Below the pieces are notes generated by a model that saw only the letters and a list, made by a program, of their open reading frames with translations, did no database searches and was not told the origin of the DNA. Shown in pieces: positions 44,732 through 52,334 of a stretch of DNA of 64,000 nucleotides (its first letter is position 1; the number at the start of each line of letters is the position of its first letter). Source of the DNA: Chloroflexi bacterium AL-N1. GTDB taxonomy: Bacteria; Chloroflexota; Chloroflexia; Chloroflexales; Roseiflexaceae. Location: positions 248,001-312,000 of the forward strand of contig WYDT01000001.1 of NCBI GenBank assembly GCA_013122435.1, given 5' to 3'. A program made the translations under genes and the position numbers.

Positions 44732-45661
44732 GTGACAACGACTTTTGGTCTTTATGAAAAAGAGCATAACGCAGAGCAGGTTATTGAACAACTTGTGAAA
44801 AAGGGATTTGATCGCGCAGATATTCATATTTTTCGTGATGATGGTCCATCTGGTTCTGCAGAAAAGGGAGCAAACTTCCATGATGAACTCCCTAACCGTA
44901 CCGGAAGTTTTGCTGACAAAGATCAAGGGTCATCTGACCCACTTATACCCGCACTTATAGATATTGGTCTTCCACAGAAGGACGCGCAGCGTGGAGCACA
45001 ACAGATACGCTTGGGCAAAATTCTAGTCGCCGTCAATACAAAGAATGGGAATCAGCAGCAGGCACACGACATATTGCACTCCAATCCTGAAGTTGAGCGT
45101 GCCGAAGAAACGATGCAGACTTACGTAAGTGATATGGCTGCAGTAGTTCGGCACATCTCTGAAGCAATCAAGAGACAGGTGGATGATGAGCGGGCTAAAA
45201 ACTACACGGAAGCATACACCATTATTAGTCGCATAGATACGGTGCTCAAGCGACAACAGGATGTTATTGAACAGCGCTTGTCAACCCTTGGTGAGCCACA
45301 AGAAAGTGGTTTGAAGAAGGTTGTTGGAGCTGTTACTGGTGCGGTAGCTGGTATCTACGATAAAGTGCGCGAGGATCGTGTATCTCGCATGTTACGCGAT
45401 GACTACACTGCGTTGAGCCTGGCTGCGATTAGTTACACTATGCTCCATACAACTGCGCTGGCTGAGAAGGATACCGCGACAGCGGACATGGCGCGTGATC
45501 ATCTTATGGATTTGACACCATTGCTTGTTCAAATTAGTAAGAACATCCCCGAAGTTGTAGCACAAGAGTTACGTGATCAAGGCAAAATTATTGATGCGTC
45601 TATAGCCAGCAGAGCTGTTACTAATACGCAGCGTGCCTGGAAGCCGGAACATACTGGATAA
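44732..45661 (+). CDS. GSP17M-like stress protein fused to a helical bundle
   Basis: A 309-residue protein beginning with GTG, preceded by GGAGG. The N-terminal ~120 residues follow the general stress protein 17M (YflT) fold: TTTFGLYEKEHNAEQVIEQLV, KKGFDRADIHIF, and a glycine-charged linker leading to IPALIDIGLPQKDAQRGAQQI and LVAVNT. The remaining ~180 residues are helical (VVRHISEAIKRQVDDERA, SLAAISYTMLHTTALAEKDT), resembling a ferritin-like or DUF892-type bundle. Function unknown; probably cytoplasmic. It leads a probable four-gene operon ending with DUF3618. Confidence 0.75.
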   Translation: MTTTFGLYEKEHNAEQVIEQLVKKGFDRADIHIFRDDGPSGSAEKGANFHDELPNRTGSFADKDQGSSDPLIPALIDIGLPQKDAQRGAQQIRLGKILVAVNTKNGNQQQAHDILHSNPEVERAEETMQTYVSDMAAVVRHISEAIKRQVDDERAKNYTEAYTIISRIDTVLKRQQDVIEQRLSTLGEPQESGLKKVVGAVTGAVAGIYDKVREDRVSRMLRDDYTALSLAAISYTMLHTTALAEKDTATADMARDHLMDLTPLLVQISKNIPEVVAQELRDQGKIIDASIASRAVTNTQRAWKPEHTG

Positions 45662-45706
45662 AAACGTATTTTGTGATGGTATCTGTTAGAAAGAAAGGGA
45701 AAATCA

Positions 45707-46255
45707 ATGGATCGTTCACAGCGAGAGACAGAAGAAGTTCGTCGCATGTTAAATACACATGAATTGGGAAACAGCCCTTCTCAGGAAGAGCAGCTAGCTG
45801 ATAAAGGGCATCAGCAGACTGAACAGGCAGCAAGCAAAGCGCATGAGGTAATTGACACCGTACGTGACAAGGTTCATGAGGCTGTTGACACAGTGAAGGG
45901 CAAGGCACAGGAGCAACGTCAAAGTGGACAAGAGAAGACAGCCGAGGTGAAGGAGAAAGTTCAGGCATATGGTGAACAAGCCCATGCTCGCGCCGATGCG
46001 GCAATGACTACATCTGGTGAACGGCTTGACACACTTGCTCAGCAGGTACGCGAAAAAGCACCAGAGGGTAAGGTTGGTGAGATTGCTCATCGTACTGCCG
46101 ACGCAATGGAGCAAAGCGCGAATTATCTACAGCGCGCGACACCAACTGATGTCCGGAACGATCTTGAAACAACTATTCGCAAAAATCCTACCGAGTCATT
46201 ACTTGCTGGTTTAGGAATTGGCTTCCTTCTGGCCCAACTCACAAAAAGGAGATAG
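45707..46255 (+). CDS. LEA-like amphipathic helical protein with C-terminal membrane anchor
   Basis: A 182-residue hydrophilic protein rich in Ala, Glu, Lys and Gln with 11-mer-like repeats (VIDTVRDKVHEAVDTVKGKA, QEKTAEVKEKVQAYGEQAHA), as in LEA, apolipoprotein or YtxH proteins. The C-terminal segment NPTESLLAGLGIGFLLAQLT, preceded by DLETTIRK, is the DUF883-type membrane end. It may protect or tether the membrane during desiccation or osmotic stress (inference). It precedes the holin-like gene by three bases. Confidence 0.75.
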   Translation: MDRSQRETEEVRRMLNTHELGNSPSQEEQLADKGHQQTEQAASKAHEVIDTVRDKVHEAVDTVKGKAQEQRQSGQEKTAEVKEKVQAYGEQAHARADAAMTTSGERLDTLAQQVREKAPEGKVGEIAHRTADAMEQSANYLQRATPTDVRNDLETTIRKNPTESLLAGLGIGFLLAQLTKRR

Positions 46256-46258
46256 TAC

Positions 46259-46741
46259 ATGACCGATGATGCATATGTGGGTAAAACAGTAGGTCAAGAC
46301 ACGAAAGCTACAAATATTGGTGAGGCAGCTCAGATCGTTCAAGAAGAAGCAAAATCTGTAGCACAGATTATGGGTGAGCTTATTGCCGATGCACAACAAT
46401 TGGTACGAAAAGAATTTGAACTGGCAAAAGAAGAAGTAAAATCAGAAGTCAGTAAAGTGCAACAAGGTGCCATTTCGCTTGGTATTGGAATTGGTGTTAC
46501 AGCGATCGGGAGTATGCTTTTGCTCATCATGTGTGTCCACTTATTGACGGATATTTTTCTACTTGAACTATGGCTATCGTACCTGATTGTTGGTGGTACA
46601 CTTGCATTTATAGGCATCATATTACTTCTAATAGGGCGTTCACGATTACAAAGTGTTGATCCAGCTCCTCGTGCAACAATTAGTAATGTAAGAAAGGATA
46701 TAGAATGGGTACAAGAACAGACACCATCCAGCAAGAAATAG
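46259..46741 (+). CDS. Phage holin-like family protein (DUF1469 / holin-X)
   Basis: A 160-residue protein. An amphipathic N-terminal helix contains ELIADAQQLVRKEFELAKEE, typical of the family, and two membrane segments follow (ISLGIGIGVTAIGSMLLLIM, YLIVGGTLAFIGIILLLIG). The end TISNVRKDIEWVQEQ is also conserved in the family. Despite the name it is a chromosomal envelope protein of unknown role. AAAAGGAG precedes the ATG by eight bases. It overlaps the next gene by 37 bases. Confidence 0.85.
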   Translation: MTDDAYVGKTVGQDTKATNIGEAAQIVQEEAKSVAQIMGELIADAQQLVRKEFELAKEEVKSEVSKVQQGAISLGIGIGVTAIGSMLLLIMCVHLLTDIFLLELWLSYLIVGGTLAFIGIILLLIGRSRLQSVDPAPRATISNVRKDIEWVQEQTPSSKK

Positions 46742-47334
46742 ATGAAACCCGTGAGGCTATTACAGAAAAAATGGAAACAATTGAAGCAAAAGTGCAATAT
46801 GCAACTGATGAGGTACGTGACTCGGTAAGTAACACAGTTGATAATATCAAAGAACGTTTTAATGTTGATCAGATGGTGCAGGAGCGACCGTGGGCAATGC
46901 TTGGTGCATCAATAATTGCAGGATATATGCTTGGTAGCTTTGGTGGCTCCAGCCAGAGTGATGATCGTTATGAGAATCATTCGCGCGGTTATCGTTCGTA
47001 CGAAGATGACGATAATGATGATGATACCTATTACCGTGGTCGACCATATCGCTACTATACTGCTGAAACGATGCAACGTTCCCGTTCTGGCTCCCGCTCG
47101 AAGCGTTCTTCTGCGATTATGAATGAGTTGTCAAATCAAATGGGAAAAGAAATGGATGCACTCAAAGAGGCAACCATTGTAACCATCACAAAGACCCTAC
47201 GGAGTACCTTACGCGAGACTGTACCACAATTAGCGGATGAATTTGAGCGTGCACGAGCAGAGCGTGAGCAGCAACATCAGGAGGATAATTCATCAGCCAC
47301 TAATATGCAAAATACCACAAATACACACGTATGA
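46705..47334 (+). CDS. DUF3618 family membrane protein
   Basis: A 209-residue protein. The N-terminal QQEIDETREAITEKMETIEAK is the DUF3618 signature, followed by helices and one weak membrane segment (PWAMLGASIIAGYMLGSFGG). A Tyr/Asp/Arg-rich low-complexity stretch (SYEDDDNDDDTYYRGRPYRY) and a charged helix end it. DUF3618 regularly pairs with holin-X genes. The 37-base overlap with the preceding gene is unusually long and is probably real, because both reading frames keep family signatures there. Confidence 0.83.
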   Translation: MGTRTDTIQQEIDETREAITEKMETIEAKVQYATDEVRDSVSNTVDNIKERFNVDQMVQERPWAMLGASIIAGYMLGSFGGSSQSDDRYENHSRGYRSYEDDDNDDDTYYRGRPYRYYTAETMQRSRSGSRSKRSSAIMNELSNQMGKEMDALKEATIVTITKTLRSTLRETVPQLADEFERARAEREQQHQEDNSSATNMQNTTNTHV

Positions 47335-47451
47335 AGTTAATAAAGTAAATAATAACACATACAACACCGTAAATAATCTTTTGCTCTGTATATTATGGAT
47401 TTTATAAGATATATAGAGCAGAAGTACTTTCAGCCTCCATAAAAGAGGATC

Positions 47452-48489
47452 ATGTCAAGTATCATTTATATGCTCTCAGGCATAACGCTTGTACTCTTTA
47501 TTGTGACGGATATTGTCTGGACAACGTTGCGTTTAAGTGGTGGTGGTCCGCTTACAGCAAGGCTTGCAAACGGTGTTTGGGAACTTGCACTCAAAATTCA
47601 TCATCGACGAATGAACCATCGCTGGTTGAATAATGTAGGCTTTAGCATTGTTATCGTCACCATTCTTATATGGGGAATAGTGCTCTGGATGGGGTGGACG
47701 TTGATTTTCCTGAGTGGGGAACGTGCTGTTGTGAATGCTCAGACCAGTCTTCCTGCAGATGCTATTGAGCGCACATATTTTGTAGGCTACACGCTTATTA
47801 CACTTGGCCTTGGCGATTATCGCGCTGATGGTTCGGTCTGGCGCATCGCGACAGTTATTGTTTCAGCAAATGGCTTTGTCTTCGTAACGCTGATTGTTAC
47901 GTATATATTGCCAGTAGTATCAGCAGCAAGTGCCAAAAGGCAGTTTGCGACCTATGTACAAAGCCTTGGCAAGACACCAGAAGACATTGTAATACGCGCC
48001 TGGAATGGCCAGGACTTTGGTCACCTTTATCAACACTGTATCAACCTTACACCCATGATCCTTTCGCTGGCCCAACAGCGTCTCTCATATCCGATTATTC
48101 ACTGTTTTCATGCATATGAAGCACGAACGGAGGATAGTCCAAATCTTGCCCTATTGAGTGAAACCCTGTTCTTACTTGAATATGGGGTTGCTCTGGAGCA
48201 TCGACCTGACCCTACCGCGCTTTATCCACTCCGTAGCGCGATCACAATATTCCTGGATACTATGGGTTCACGAGGGATTGATTTACTCTCACCAAACCCA
48301 CAAATACCTGATATAGCCAAACTCCAGGCACATGACATTCCAATCATATCAGAAGCATATTTCCAACTAGCCATTGAAGAGCGGCGCGCCGATCGTCAAC
48401 GTCTGGCAGCATTGTTTCGATGGGACGGTTGGAGGTGGGAAGAAGTCATTGATTCGACTGTAGGCATAAATGCTGCAAAATTATTGTAA
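47452..48489 (+). CDS. Two-helix potassium-channel-like protein with a divergent selectivity filter
   Basis: A 345-residue protein. Membrane segments at about residues 3-25 and 60-90, a pore region and an inner helix (FVFVTLIVTYILPVVSAASA) make an Ion_trans_2 arrangement. The pore reads YTLITLGLGDYRADG; TLGLGD stands in for the usual TVGYGD, so selectivity is uncertain. The ~190-residue cytoplasmic C-terminus is helical and unlike RCK. AAGAGGA is six bases before the ATG. No sigma-54-type promoter was seen in front of it. Confidence 0.78.
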   Translation: MSSIIYMLSGITLVLFIVTDIVWTTLRLSGGGPLTARLANGVWELALKIHHRRMNHRWLNNVGFSIVIVTILIWGIVLWMGWTLIFLSGERAVVNAQTSLPADAIERTYFVGYTLITLGLGDYRADGSVWRIATVIVSANGFVFVTLIVTYILPVVSAASAKRQFATYVQSLGKTPEDIVIRAWNGQDFGHLYQHCINLTPMILSLAQQRLSYPIIHCFHAYEARTEDSPNLALLSETLFLLEYGVALEHRPDPTALYPLRSAITIFLDTMGSRGIDLLSPNPQIPDIAKLQAHDIPIISEAYFQLAIEERRADRQRLAALFRWDGWRWEEVIDSTVGINAAKLL

Positions 48490-48687
48490 AGATTGCTTCT
48501 TGCAAAGACTTCTCTTAATTAGATTGTTATATGATCATATTTATTCCCTCATTGCGTATTTATTTTAAGTATGCAATATTTCATTCATATAAAATATATC
48601 TGTGCTTTTTTTTGCCATACAATGGATTTTTTTGCATAGGTTAGATATTTTTTTAATACAAAATATTTTTTATGTAGTTTCTCGATT

Positions 48688-48703
48688 TGGCACGATATGT
48701 GCA
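48688..48703 (+). promoter_or_regulatory. Sigma-54-type promoter, distal copy, DUF2382 operon
   Basis: TGGCACGATATGTGCA with GG-N10-GC spacing, 128 bases upstream of a second site. Confidence 0.75.
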
Positions 48704-48815
48704 TATGATATATCAATATCCTTTTTGATTTTATTACTATAAAACTAATATATATTTTCCTGAGAGTGGTTTATGTATTCGTATTTTCGTGAGATGAGTA
48801 TAAATGATGTGCATT

Positions 48816-48831
48816 TGGCATATTGTTTGCA
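48816..48831 (+). promoter_or_regulatory. Sigma-54-type promoter, proximal copy, DUF2382 operon
   Basis: TGGCATATTGTTTGCA with GG-N10-GC spacing; predicted start of transcription about 48842. Confidence 0.78.
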
Positions 48832-48905
48832 TATAAATGAAGAGAATATTATATTGTTTCAATACACAAACGCCACACAAAGGAATTCATGAAGGGACTA
48901 TGGTT

Positions 48906-49094
48906 ATGGATAATTCGCAGGACACGAAAACGGACAACGATACTACATCTTCTGGGACAACTAATAGTGGAGTAAAAGTCTATGAACGGCCTGCGAAAAC
49001 TTCAGTAGTCCTTAGATCCTGGCCTATATTGCTACTCGTTGTTCTTGTATCAATTGTAGTCTTTTCCTTGTTATTACTGATTTTCATTCCTTGA
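48906..49094 (+). CDS. Small single-helix membrane protein, unknown
   Basis: A 62-residue protein: a polar Asn/Thr/Ser-rich N-terminus (MDNSQDTKTDNDTTSSGTTN), then a hydrophobic helix (ILLLVVLVSIVVFSLLLLIF). The start at 48906 has AAGGG nine bases upstream; 48900 is also possible. The gene is first in the DUF2382 operon. No family recognised. Confidence 0.65.
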   Translation: MDNSQDTKTDNDTTSSGTTNSGVKVYERPAKTSVVLRSWPILLLVVLVSIVVFSLLLLIFIP

Positions 49095-49128
49095 TATAGG
49101 CATCGATAAATATATGAAAGGAGTTTCT

Positions 49129-49752
49129 ATGACACATAAAAGGTCTGTCATTGTACGAGGAGATGATGGATTACAGGGACAGATTGAATCAGCGATACAG
49201 ACCAATAGTGGTGAGGTAACGAATGTCTTGATTCAATTGGATACTGGTCAGCGAATTGTACTGCCTGTTGATGCGTTAGTTCGACAAACAGATGATACCT
49301 ACTATGTTTCTCTCAATCTGCAAGAAGTTGCTCAACAGCAAAGTAGTGAAACATCTTTTGACGGCCACTTTACGCTACCTATCATCAGTGAAATGCTCGC
49401 AGTACAAAAGCAAATGAGAGTTAAAGGTGGCGTAAGATTAACAAAGAGTGTGAAAGAGCAAGAAGAAATCGTTGATGAACCGTTGATGCGAGAAACGACA
49501 GAAGTGATACGAGTTCCTGTCAATCAGATGGTTGATGCACCAGTGGATGTACGCATTGAGGGTAATATGTATATTATCCCAGTGATGGAAGAAGTTTTAG
49601 TGGTTGAGAAACGAATATTGCTCAAAGAGGAAATACATATTCGTAAGGATATGACTGAGTATCGTGAACCGCAAAAAGTGATGCTACGTAAAGAGCACAT
49701 TGATGTGGAACGATTTGAAGAAGATAGTGAGATTCGAGCCAAAACATCTTAG
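49129..49752 (+). CDS. DUF2382 (YsnF/AvaK-like) stress protein
   Basis: A 207-residue protein. The N-terminal half resembles a PRC-barrel-like strand set (GQRIVLPVDALVRQTDDTYY). The C-terminal half is DUF2382: TLPIISEMLAVQKQ, a repeat of it YIIPVMEEVLVVEKRILLKE, and MLRKEHIDVERF. AAAGGAG is six bases before the ATG at 49129. Such proteins are stress-linked in Bacillus (YsnF) and cyanobacteria (AvaK); no biochemical role is known. Confidence 0.83.
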   Translation: MTHKRSVIVRGDDGLQGQIESAIQTNSGEVTNVLIQLDTGQRIVLPVDALVRQTDDTYYVSLNLQEVAQQQSSETSFDGHFTLPIISEMLAVQKQMRVKGGVRLTKSVKEQEEIVDEPLMRETTEVIRVPVNQMVDAPVDVRIEGNMYIIPVMEEVLVVEKRILLKEEIHIRKDMTEYREPQKVMLRKEHIDVERFEEDSEIRAKTS

Positions 49753-49812
49753 CAGAACAATTTTGTCTGTTTGTGATAACGTATATTTATTAATTCCAAA
49801 GGAAAACTAACC

Positions 49813-51036
49813 ATGGCAAAGACAATTGTAGGCTTATATGACGATTTTACTACCGCTCAAAAAGTTGCTGAAGATCTTGTCAATAAGGGTTTCGACCGTA
49901 ACGATGTGAGTGTTGTGGCTAACAATGTGACCCGTGAGTATGACCAATATGCTACTTCAGGCACTAATCACGAGGATGATATGAGTGCTGGTGAAGGTGC
50001 TATGGCTGGTGCAGGTATTGGTGCTGCCATCGGTGGTGTTGGTGGGCTAATTCTTGGTTTGGGTCTGTTGACTATCCCTGGTGTTGGTCCGGCCCTTGCA
50101 GCCGGCCCTATCGTATCAGCGTTGACTGGTGCTGGTATTGGTGCTATTGCAGGTGGTCTGGCAGGTGCACTGGTTAACATGGGCGTGCCTGAGGAAGAGG
50201 CAGGAACCTATGCTGAGGGTGTGCGTCGTGGTGGTACACTGGTTGCTGTACGTGCCGAGGACAATCGCACCAACGATGTGGCGGCCATTATGAATCGCCA
50301 TAATCCAGTAGATGTTGATGAGCGAAGTGCCAATTGGCGCAGTGAGGGATGGACGGAATATAGTCCAAAGGCAGAACCCTATACGGCAGAACAAATTACC
50401 GAGGAACGAGCCAAGCGTATCCCAATTATTGAAGAAGATTTGAAAGTAGGAAAACGAGCAGCACAAACTGGTGGTGTGCAGGTACGTAGTTACGTCACTG
50501 AAACACCAGTAGAGGAAGATGTTCATCTTCGTAGAGAGCATGTAGAAGTAGAACGACGAGCAGTTGATCGACCTGCCAGTGAAAAGGACTTGAAGACCTT
50601 CCAGGAAGGTACCATGGAAGTCAATGAGATGGCAGAAGAGGTTGTTGTTTCGAAACAAGCGCGCGTTATCGAAGAAGTTGTCATTGGGAAAGAAGTAGAA
50701 GAGCATACCGAAACTGTTCGGGACACGGTCCGCAAAACCAATGTAGATGTTAGCCAGACAAATAAAGAACATGCAGTTGGTGCATTTGATGCTACCTTCG
50801 ATGCAGATTATCGTAATCATTTCAAGACGAACTACAAAGGTCGTGATCATGCCTATGATGATTATTTGCCAGTGTATCGCTATGGTCATAGTTTAGGTAC
50901 AAATGAACAGTACCGCAATCGCGAGTGGAAGCAAGTTGAGCCAGATGCTCGCCGCAATTGGGAGCAGCGTAATCCAGGTACCTGGGATGAATTTAAAGAC
51001 TCAATCCACTATGCTTGGACTAAAGCCCGCCGTTAA
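49813..51036 (+). CDS. GSP17M-glycine-zipper-DUF2382 fusion protein
   Basis: A 407-residue protein in three parts. Residues 1-50 form the GSP17M/YflT start (KTIVGLYDDFTTAQKVAEDL, NKGFDRNDVSVV). Residues 60-135 are a glycine-zipper membrane-insertion stretch (GAGIGAAIGGVGGLILGLG, GAGIGAIAGGLAGALVNMG). DUF2382 follows (RIPIIEEDLKVGKRAA to LRREHVEVERRAVDRP, and EVVVSKQARVIEEVVIGKEV). The C-terminal ~90 residues hold YRNHFKTNYKGRDHAYDDY and DARRNWEQRNPGTWDEFKDS. The last segment occurs in other stress-related proteins. It probably works at the membrane surface (inference). It ends the DUF2382 operon. Confidence 0.83.
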   Translation: MAKTIVGLYDDFTTAQKVAEDLVNKGFDRNDVSVVANNVTREYDQYATSGTNHEDDMSAGEGAMAGAGIGAAIGGVGGLILGLGLLTIPGVGPALAAGPIVSALTGAGIGAIAGGLAGALVNMGVPEEEAGTYAEGVRRGGTLVAVRAEDNRTNDVAAIMNRHNPVDVDERSANWRSEGWTEYSPKAEPYTAEQITEERAKRIPIIEEDLKVGKRAAQTGGVQVRSYVTETPVEEDVHLRREHVEVERRAVDRPASEKDLKTFQEGTMEVNEMAEEVVVSKQARVIEEVVIGKEVEEHTETVRDTVRKTNVDVSQTNKEHAVGAFDATFDADYRNHFKTNYKGRDHAYDDYLPVYRYGHSLGTNEQYRNREWKQVEPDARRNWEQRNPGTWDEFKDSIHYAWTKARR

Positions 51037-51175
51037 TCTGCCTTAAGATCCCAGAGACTGTGAAATGAGGTAGTATGGAATATCCAGCTACCTCATTTTG
51101 TCTTCCTGTTTTGATTATTCTTTAGATTTTGCCTGCTGTCAAAAATAAAAACTATTTGCTCCTTGAGCTTTTGTA

Positions 51176-51191
51176 TGGCCTGCATTGTGCA
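51176..51191 (+). promoter_or_regulatory. Sigma-54-type promoter for the SbnA-Y4yA operon
   Basis: TGGCCTGCATTGTGCA with GG-N10-GC spacing, about 92 bases before the first ATG of the three-gene PLP operon. Confidence 0.7.
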
Positions 51192-51282
51192 TAGAAGAGA
51201 GAATATGTCTGAAAATCATTTCTCTTTAGGATTGCTATGTGTATAGCTCCCTCAATGAAGAGCTAGAATTTACATATTCATT

Positions 51283-52332
51283 ATGATGGTACATATAATC
51301 GACTCGAAAAAATCTTGTCAAGGTATTCTTTCGGCTATTGGACGTACGCCTCTTATTCAGTTAACCCAACTTTACCCAGAAAGCACTTGTTCTCTTTTTG
51401 CAAAATTAGAGTTGGTTAATCCAGGTGGTAGTATTAAAGATCGACCTGCATTGGCAATGCTTATGCGTGCAGTCGAAGAGGACAATATTACACACAATAC
51501 GACTATTGTTGAATCCAGTTCAGGAAACATGGCCATTGGTCTTGCACAAGTCTGCTGTTATCTAGGATTAAAACTTATGGTGGTAGTTGATCCTACACTC
51601 AATGCTCAGACTGCTCGTATACTCCAAACCTATGGTGCACACATCGAATCTGTTACTGAACCTGATCTTAATGGAAGTTATCTGGGGGCACGCCTCAATC
51701 GTGTACGTATATTACTAGAAAGTATTCCAGACAGTTACTGGCCTAACCAATATACCAACAAAGATAATGTTAGATCACATTATCAGACAATGCACGAAAT
51801 CGTTACAGCCTTGGACCGAGAACCAGATTATCTCTTTGTAGCAACAAGCACGTGTGGAACAATTATGGGATGTGCGGAGTATATACACCAGTTTCGATTG
51901 AAGACCAAGATTATTGCAGTGGATGCAGTTGGTAGTGTTTTGTTTGGGAAACCTCTTGCCACAAGGCATATTCCAGGTCATGGGGCTGGAGTTCCCTCTA
52001 CTCTACTGGATACCTCGTATGTTGATCAGGTTGTGCATATTACAGACCAAGAGTGTGTTCTGGGTTGTAGGCAGCTACTCCAGCGTGAAGCTATTCTGGC
52101 AGGTGGTTCATCGGGGGCAGTGGTTGTGGCGCTTGGAAAAATATTACCGCATATTCACTCAGATGCTACATGTGCTGTTATTTTCTGCGACCGGGGTGAG
52201 CGATATCTCGATACCATTTACTGTGATGAATGGGTAGCAACCAATCTGGGGACTATTGATGAAGAGCAAATAATCAATTCCTGTCTGTTTCAGGTGGGCA
52301 ATACCTCATTTTCTGGAGTAAATGGTCTGTAG
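51283..52332 (+). CDS. SbnA-like PLP-dependent synthase (cysteine synthase fold)
   Basis: A 349-residue fold-type II PLP enzyme. The Schiff-base lysine is in PGGSIKDRPALAM, with SSSGNMAIGLAQ for phosphate and carboxylate binding and STCGTIMGCAEY for the PLP phosphate. The C-terminal CVLGCRQLLQREAILAGGSSGAVV is the signature of SbnA-type proteins rather than CysK. SbnA joins O-phosphoserine and glutamate to make a diaminopropionate precursor of staphyloferrin B (family knowledge). No SbnB homologue is present, so the product may differ. It is the first gene of a three-gene operon. Confidence 0.85.
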   Translation: MMVHIIDSKKSCQGILSAIGRTPLIQLTQLYPESTCSLFAKLELVNPGGSIKDRPALAMLMRAVEEDNITHNTTIVESSSGNMAIGLAQVCCYLGLKLMVVVDPTLNAQTARILQTYGAHIESVTEPDLNGSYLGARLNRVRILLESIPDSYWPNQYTNKDNVRSHYQTMHEIVTALDREPDYLFVATSTCGTIMGCAEYIHQFRLKTKIIAVDAVGSVLFGKPLATRHIPGHGAGVPSTLLDTSYVDQVVHITDQECVLGCRQLLQREAILAGGSSGAVVVALGKILPHIHSDATCAVIFCDRGERYLDTIYCDEWVATNLGTIDEEQIINSCLFQVGNTSFSGVNGL

Positions 52333-52334
52333 CT

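Larger units (their letters stand above)
48490..48905. other. AT-rich intergenic region with tandem sigma-54-type promoters
   Basis: About 415 bases, strongly AT-rich, between the channel gene and a small membrane gene. Besides the two promoter sites (48688 and 48816) no gene, RNA or repeat was recognised. A possible ATG at 48837 is rejected because it lies upstream of the predicted transcription start. Confidence 0.6.

Noticed and set aside
48837..48905. ATG at 48837 as start of the small membrane protein
   Set aside because: It lies only about six bases after the -12 element, upstream of the predicted transcription start, and the added residues are not conserved-looking.
50116..50889. 257-codon minus-strand frame
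   Set aside because: It is antisense to the DUF2382 fusion gene; its aromatic-rich translation reflects the complementary codons.
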